Below, in pieces: positions 58,772-64,000 of a stretch of DNA of 64,000 bases. Origin of the DNA: Hofstenia miamia (taxonomy: Eukaryota; Xenacoelomorpha; Acoela). Position 1 is the stretch's first letter. The number at the start of each line of letters is the position of its first letter. The DNA lies in NCBI GenBank assembly GCA_004352715.1, contig SCFE01000040.1, positions 1,008,078 through 1,072,077 on the forward strand. The letters are read 5' to 3'. The notes under the pieces are model-generated. The model ran no database searches. It was given only the letters and a program-made list of their open reading frames with translations, and was not told where the DNA came from. Position numbers and translations under genes: made by a program.

Positions 58772-59244
58772 CAGGGCTGGCTGAAAAAAATAAGGGTTTT
58801 TAAATCATGTTTAAAACAGTGTTCTAAGCAAGTGTTTTTTTTCAAAGATTTTTTTCAATGTTTTTTTGTTCAACATATCAATATAAAATGCTGATAAATA
58901 TTTTTGTTTGTGGTTATAAATATTTATTTAGTTCTTGGTTATTTTCCAAAAGAATTATTTGAGGTTGCTGAATTGGTACTTGTCCTTTCATCCTCGAGTG
59001 CTGGTACTGGGAGTATCTTTTTGACCATGGGATATGCACAGTCTCAGCTACGGAACAGCCTTTCTAACAAGAAAGTTCATAAACTGTCTTTCTGCTGTCA
59101 TATTTTAAAGGACACTTGAATACTATGCAGATTTACGAAATGTTATATGAAAAAAAAAAACTTTCTTGAAAAAAAGGGGTTTTTACAAATAAAACAAATA
59201 AAGCGTTTTTTTAAATTTTTTCTAAAAAAAACAAATGCCAACTG
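58772..59244 (+). mobile_element. hAT element deletion derivative with transposase C-terminal domain
   Basis: The + strand frame 58904-59119 reads VAELVLVLSSSSAGTGSIFL and then QLRNSLSNKKVHKLSFC. This is the hAT C-terminal dimerisation domain (family LxxLxSSSAxxERxFSxMG-x-xxSKLRNxLSxEKVxKL), with the usual ER-S/F core altered to TGSIF. A CAGGGCTGGC sequence at 58772-58781 resembles a hAT 5' end, and CCAACTG at 59238-59244 could be the other end. Flanking 8-mers do not match, so element boundaries are tentative. Confidence 0.6.
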
Positions 59245-62200
59245 AATGAATATATTTGAACTTATAAATAATATGTAATACATACATGCATTTGAAAATA
59301 ACCCATATTTTGAGAGTAATTAAAGGAAATAACACAAATAGGTTAAAATCACAATTTCACACAGTCGATGTTTCAGCAATACAAATAAAAATCTGTCTGT
59401 TAGCTATACATTTTAACAGTATAATTGAAATTTTTTATCGTACTAAAAACTAAAATTTAAATTAATACCTAATATATTTTGTGAAAGAATTAATATTGAT
59501 AATAAATTGTATTCAATAGGTAGGAACCAAATAACAGTTAACAAAAGCCAGGAAAATATTCACTATATAGTTTGCAAATGTGTATGAAATAGTTAAATTA
59601 GTTACTGTAAGAAAATGTCTTTTTTAGTGGAAAAATGGCTCTGTGATGCATTTTGAGGTCGAAAAGAAAAATCAAATAAACATCCTGATACATCGCATAT
59701 TTACAACCTCAAATATAAAAGGAACAATGTAAAAACACTCCATCTGTCTTCAAAACTAAAAACATAAGTAGTTGTATACAGTTTTTGCATCTATATTGCT
59801 CCTATAAACTTTTTTAAGAATTTGGACGATTATGTGTATCTTCTGCAGTTAAGTTGTATGAATGTCGCTAACTATTAAATTTCCCGAAAAGTGCCGAAAT
59901 AGTTAAATCTGTCTCTTATACACATCTGATGATAACATTTACATAATGACCCTAAAAAAAGTTATTCTTGGGTTTCAAGACTTACTTTTAGCTTTGGTCA
60001 AAAAAACTTTTTTCCGATTTCAAATTATAAATATAGCTAATGACCTTCAAACTAAGTTGAAAATTTGCCAGGAGCAGAGGAAATATATCAGTGGTTTAAA
60101 ATATCACTGTGGACGCATTAGTTAAATATACGTATTCCCCTTGTCTTAGCAAAGTCTCAATTTAGTTCGCAGACTTATATTTATGAAGGCTGTGGTCCAG
60201 CTGAAAAAATTTACGATTATTAACAGCGATATCGCCATCATAACAATCCACTCTTTGTATGTGTTACAATAGCGTTATAAAATAATCAATAATGACTTGG
60301 AAATTGTCTGACCTGTTATTGATTAGGTTACTCTGCAGAAACAAGACAGGTGATTTCCAGTTATACGCGTCGCTCAAACTAATGAATAAAGAAATTCACA
60401 TTATGACGTTTTTCTAATAGTAATTGGTAAAACCTTCATGTTCAAAATTGTACTAAGCAGCTAATATCTCATTTTGATTTCTCTAATTAATCAATCTCCG
60501 ATTAAAGACCTCTCAACTGAATGGCTTCCATCATGGTTTATTTGATTCTTGCGAATTTAAAATCTGTATCTTTATAGATTTATGCATTAATAATGTTTAA
60601 AAACGAGTTTCATGGGACCAGGAAATTTCAGTCATTATCATTATATTTGATTTAGCAGTTTTTTGAATGTTTCAAATGATTATAATACACACACACACAT
60701 ATATATATATAAATACAATTCTGCGCTAATTTTGACATTAAAATATTGTCTTCACTTATATTTTACACATTACAAATACATTAATTGATGAAATTTATAT
60801 AAATTTTAGCATGTAGTATGTGTTGTTATATTATATACATGCATACGAAGATACATTTCTAGTCTGAATTCGTAATACATTTAAGCATAAAACAATTTAA
60901 GTTTTTCTAAATTTTTTGTTAAGTAATTTGTTAAGTAACCTGCACAGTTGCTGAAGTAAATTTTCGGCAGAATTGCAGATAGGTAACGAAATTGTGTAGC
61001 AAAATACGATATTCAACTTAAGTCACTCAAGGTGATGAATTGTTTTTGAATTTTTAGGAACTATGAAAATTGCTCTTAATAACCGAATTATCGTTACAAC
61101 TGACCTCTTTATAGACGAAGAAACTTACATGTGCAAGGTTAGTTTTAGCTGAACCTTAAAGTTTGCTAGCTATATCCGGCTTCGCCTTATACCCGAACCC
61201 CGTTATAAGCGGGTTATAATGCATTTATTAACTTGTATGATTTACAGATAGATGAAGTCGAGGGGGAGAATTAATTAAATTCATGGCTAGGTTCTTGTCA
61301 GCAAAAAAGAAAAAAATGTTCTTAATGATTTTACAAGTTCAAGCTGAGGCTGCTCAAATTCAAGTTTTTCGTAAGGCCAAGCCGGTGAGGATCAATGAAA
61401 TAAATTAAAAATTGTCATTAATGTAAAGTTGACCTTATGCTTGTCAGATCACCGCACTTGCTCTTTTGAAGTTACAAGAACTATTTCCACGTAACAACAA
61501 CACAAGTTTTTGGTTTTGAAAATAAAAAAATTTCGGATTAGATTGCGTGCGAAAAATAAAGGAAGTTTGTTAGTTGGCCCCATATTATTCCATTTCTGTT
61601 TGAAATAAGTAAAAGTTTCAAAATTTCTTACCTTCACACTTATATATCAAATCTAGTAAACTATAATTTAGGCTTAGGCTTGATGCAAAACAACTTACAT
61701 GCATCCAAGGCCAAGGATATCCGTATGAATTCAATTTACTTTCGATTAACCAAGATTTTTGTACTATGCTTGTAATTGCAATGCAGCTGTAAAACATCTT
61801 GAAGAGGTCTAGGGAGGGTCTTACAATGAATGAAAGACACTCTTTGGGCTTCCTGAAAACTAATTTTTTCTGTTGATCATTTTGAAGACCAATTTAATAT
61901 TTATTTTAATTATACTCTTATATGTACTTCTTAATATCTTTAGACTCCAAGAAATGCAATTCAAATTTTTTATTATTTATGAATAACAGTATAATAGTAC
62001 AATGTAATCTCAAAAATATTGTTTATGAATATGGCACAATTCGAAAATAAATTCACAGTAAATATATAAGGATCTCATTCCACAAAGTGATTTTTTTAAA
62101 TTATGCAAAATTCTAAACTTTAAGATTGCTCTGGCACAGCGGCGTAGCCAGCCAATTACTTAAGAGTGGACAATACTAATTTTAAATCTAAATAGGTATG

Positions 62201-62255
62201 TTATTGTTAAACATTTTTAGTCTGTTTTCACTTAAACGAGTATCTCATATTAGTA
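59245..62255. other. intergenic, no recognisable gene
   Basis: AT-rich DNA with a Tn5 mosaic-end sequence at 59909-59927 (listed separately), a (CA)/(TA) run near 60690-60712, and a CAGCGGCGTAGCCAGCC patch at 62146-62162 that looks like another hAT-type end. No coding signal. Confidence 0.45.
59909..59927. other. Tn5 mosaic end (sequencing-library adapter)
   Basis: The 19-mer CTGTCTCTTATACACATCT is the exact reverse complement of the Tn5 mosaic end used in Nextera-type libraries. A perfect 19-base chance match in 64 kb is very unlikely. The bases that follow are not the rest of the Nextera adapter, so this is probably a residual or mate-pair junction sequence incorporated in the assembly. 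Confidence 0.9.
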
Positions 62256-62640
62256 CAGGGTGGGCCAGAAGTAACTACGTTACAATCAGTCATATAGATT
62301 GATCTGTAACTATGTGTAACTGCTCTCTATGTACACTCGCCAATTCGCCCAAAAATGATCGAAGGCGAGTTTATTTCGGACTTAGATTCATGAAATCTAT
62401 GATTTTGTGCAAACTGGTGTCCTTCCGCACACTTTCCATGCAGCTAGCGCATTACTCCATACATATTTTCCAGGGTAGTATGTTGGCAAATGTAGTCGTA
62501 ATTCATGACCAGAAATGATCCCAGATTTCACCTCATGTGAACATTTTCAGTGGAACATCATAAAGGGAAAGTTCGTCAACAGAAACTATAAACCCCTGAT
62601 GATATTAAAGCAACTGTTACAAAAGTATTCAAATATATAT
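62256..62640 (+). mobile_element. mariner-like element relic, internally deleted
   Basis: The 5' end CAGGGTGGGCCAGAAGTAAC is a typical mariner terminal sequence. Further right the + strand reads PDFTSCEHFQWNIIKGKFVN, corresponding to SPDLTPCDFFLWGYLKxKVY, with the catalytic Asp position now Glu. The body between is deleted. Its right end runs into the TA tract in which the next element is inserted. Confidence 0.6.
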
Positions 62641-62653
62641 ATATATATATATA

Positions 62654-63782
62654 AGTGGCTGCAAAAAAAAATGAGACTAGAAAAAAGGCATATTACTTTT
62701 GAACTACTGAACGTAACAACTCAAGGTACGATTTTAAAGATAAATTAAAGGAATATAAGTAAAAAGCATCAAAGTCTATCTTGTTTTCCTCCTGTAGAAA
62801 TAACTTCATTCAAACGAACTGAAACTGATTTCATTAAATTGGACTTCATTTCAGATGTCAAAATGTGTTGACTTTCTTGAATTTTTTCTTTTAAATCGGA
62901 TATATTTTTCTGATTTTTCTTCTCAACGTCATTTTTCAATATCTGCCACACGTTTTCGATTGGATAAAGATCAGCAGAACTTGGTGGCCATTGCAAAAAC
63001 TGGATATTATTTTCAGAAAACCAATTTTTTGTCTTTGCTGACGTGTGCGGGGTTGCTCCGTCCTGTTGGAGTATCCATCCATCATCATATAAAGCATCAG
63101 CATAAGGCATAAAATCAACTATAATTTGGCAATATCTTTGACTGTCGATTGTGGCTTTTCCGTCTAAAATTTTCAAATAAAACCCACGATAGGAAAGTGC
63201 TCCCCAAACTCTAATTTTTTGGTCGAACTTTGGAACCCCTTTTGTTGGTCTTGGACATTTCTTTGACGACCACACTTGTACTTTGTTTCTGTGCAGTTGA
63301 AATACGCAATCATCAGTTATCCAAACATCTTCAAAAGTGTAGTCTTTCCAATCTTTCACGAAATTTAATCTTTTTTCTTGATGTTCTTTTGTAATCAGAA
63401 GTCGATTTTTTCTGCCAATTTTTGTAACTCCACTTTTTTTCAGTGTTTTCTGAACTGTGGTTTCATGCACAGAGATGTCGGCTTCAGTTTGAAGTCGGTT
63501 TGCAATTTTTTTCCCAGAAATATAGGGATTTTTGAGAGCAATTGCGACTGTTTTCTAAATGAATTTTCCAATAATTTTTCGAGAGCGTCCACTTCCTTTT
63601 CTTCTTTTGAGAGATTCTCCTTGTCGAATTTTTTTCAGCTTTCGAAAATAAGTACCAGTTTAATTAATTAACTTTTTTGTTTCACCATTTTAAAGTTCAC
63701 AAAATTCTCGTTGTCTTTTATTTTTATAGTTTTCCTCTAAAATGTCTCAATACGTTCCAGTCTCATTTTTTTTGCAGCCAAC
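62654..63782 (-). mobile_element. Tc1-family transposon with terminal repeats
   Basis: 1129 bp bounded by TA on each side (62652-62653 and 63783-63784). Inverted repeats of about 27 bp: left AGTGGCTGCAAAAAAAAATG, right (reverse complement) GTTGGCTGCAAAAAAAATGA, both followed by AGACT. Size and structure are standard for Tc1. It encodes the transposase listed next. It lies beside a mariner relic, inside a TA tract. Confidence 0.88.
62769..63683 (-). pseudogene. Tc1 transposase, nearly intact
   Basis: An open frame of 233 codons (63470 to 62769) holds most of the protein: first catalytic Asp in WITDDCVFQL, second in ILQQDGATPHTS, third residue Glu in LYPIENVWQILK, with 34 residues between the second and third (DD34E). 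The N-terminal HTH part continues upstream in the same frame with GSGRSRKIIGKF and KKIANRLQTEADISVHETTV (GRPRK-type linker) but contains in-frame stops: TAG near 63556 and TAAs near 63660-63675, after an ATG at about 63688-63690. The catalytic core is conserved while the N-terminus is broken, so this copy is probably inactive but recent. Confidence 0.85.
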
Positions 63783-63784
63783 TA

Positions 63785-64000
63785 TAGCACTTCTCAGAAG
63801 AATACATGATCGCACATTTAGTTTTCTTTCCTTGTGCCTACTGATTGAAGGCTTGCAGTTTAATCCATACAATGTTCAAACAATTTTTTTTGTAGTAATG
63901 TAGCAATGATTTTAAGTTAATTAATTGCTAAAAGCAAACCTTGAACTGTTTTTAGGTGATAGGCCTACTATATGTATAAGTGAAAAATAAAAGATTTTCA
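63785..64000. other. no recognisable content
   Basis: AT-rich right edge of the window; no coding signal seen. Confidence 0.4.

Noticed and set aside
62855-63671. Plus-strand frames of 85-97 codons
   Set aside because: Antisense shadows of the Tc1 transposase, whose catalytic motifs are on the minus strand.

Overview
The window is strongly AT-rich eukaryotic DNA from an animal: spliceosomal GT-AG introns, an Eph-family receptor (a metazoan-only family), abundant (TA)n microsatellites, and relics of non-LTR, Penelope-like, Tc1/mariner, hAT and Mutator-like elements. No vertebrate signature is visible. An AT-rich invertebrate such as a hydrozoan or a copepod would fit, but the sequence alone does not settle the phylum. 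Several N-gaps, a local duplication and a library-adapter sequence show this is a draft assembly.

Layout. 1-3300: retroelement debris, including a decayed + strand reverse transcriptase (RT) split by a 223-bp MITE. 3546-4605 (+): last exons of a RhoGAP-domain gene that looks like the OCRL/INPP5B family. 7240-12640: repeat country on the minus strand with a retroelement C-terminal relic, a GIY-YIG (Penelope-type) relic, a second RT relic, a perfect 27 x 20-bp minisatellite and a Mutator-like transposase relic. 14488-49133 (-): a complete Eph receptor gene of 16 coding exons and about 976 codons. 49134-51190: its short upstream flank, a gap and a transposon copy. 51190-64000: no convincing host gene; hAT MITE, Tc1, hAT and mariner relics, and a Tc1 element with a conserved DD34E triad at 62654-63782.

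The main biological result is the Eph gene. I rebuilt it exon by exon. All 15 introns obey GT-AG and every exon-exon phase matches. The protein has, in order, a signal peptide, an Eph ligand-binding domain, Cys-rich region, two FN3 domains, one membrane segment, a juxtamembrane segment, a kinase domain and a SAM domain. The kinase is degenerate: the HRD Asp is Val, the catalytic-loop Asn is Ser, DFG reads GFD, and the activation loop has no Tyr. The ATP-site Lys, the helix-C Glu and the APE motif remain. It should be an intact receptor pseudokinase rather than a decayed gene, comparable in principle to vertebrate EphB6 and EphA10. The ligand-binding domain also lacks the loop carrying one conserved cysteine pair.

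Assembly cautions. A 1.4-kb transposon-bearing segment occurs three times around the Eph gene (introns 4 and 1, and the 5' flank) with the same microsatellite length and an N-gap at each left edge. Part of kinase exon 13 is repeated 493 bp away between single Ns. A 19-bp Tn5 mosaic end lies at 59909-59927.
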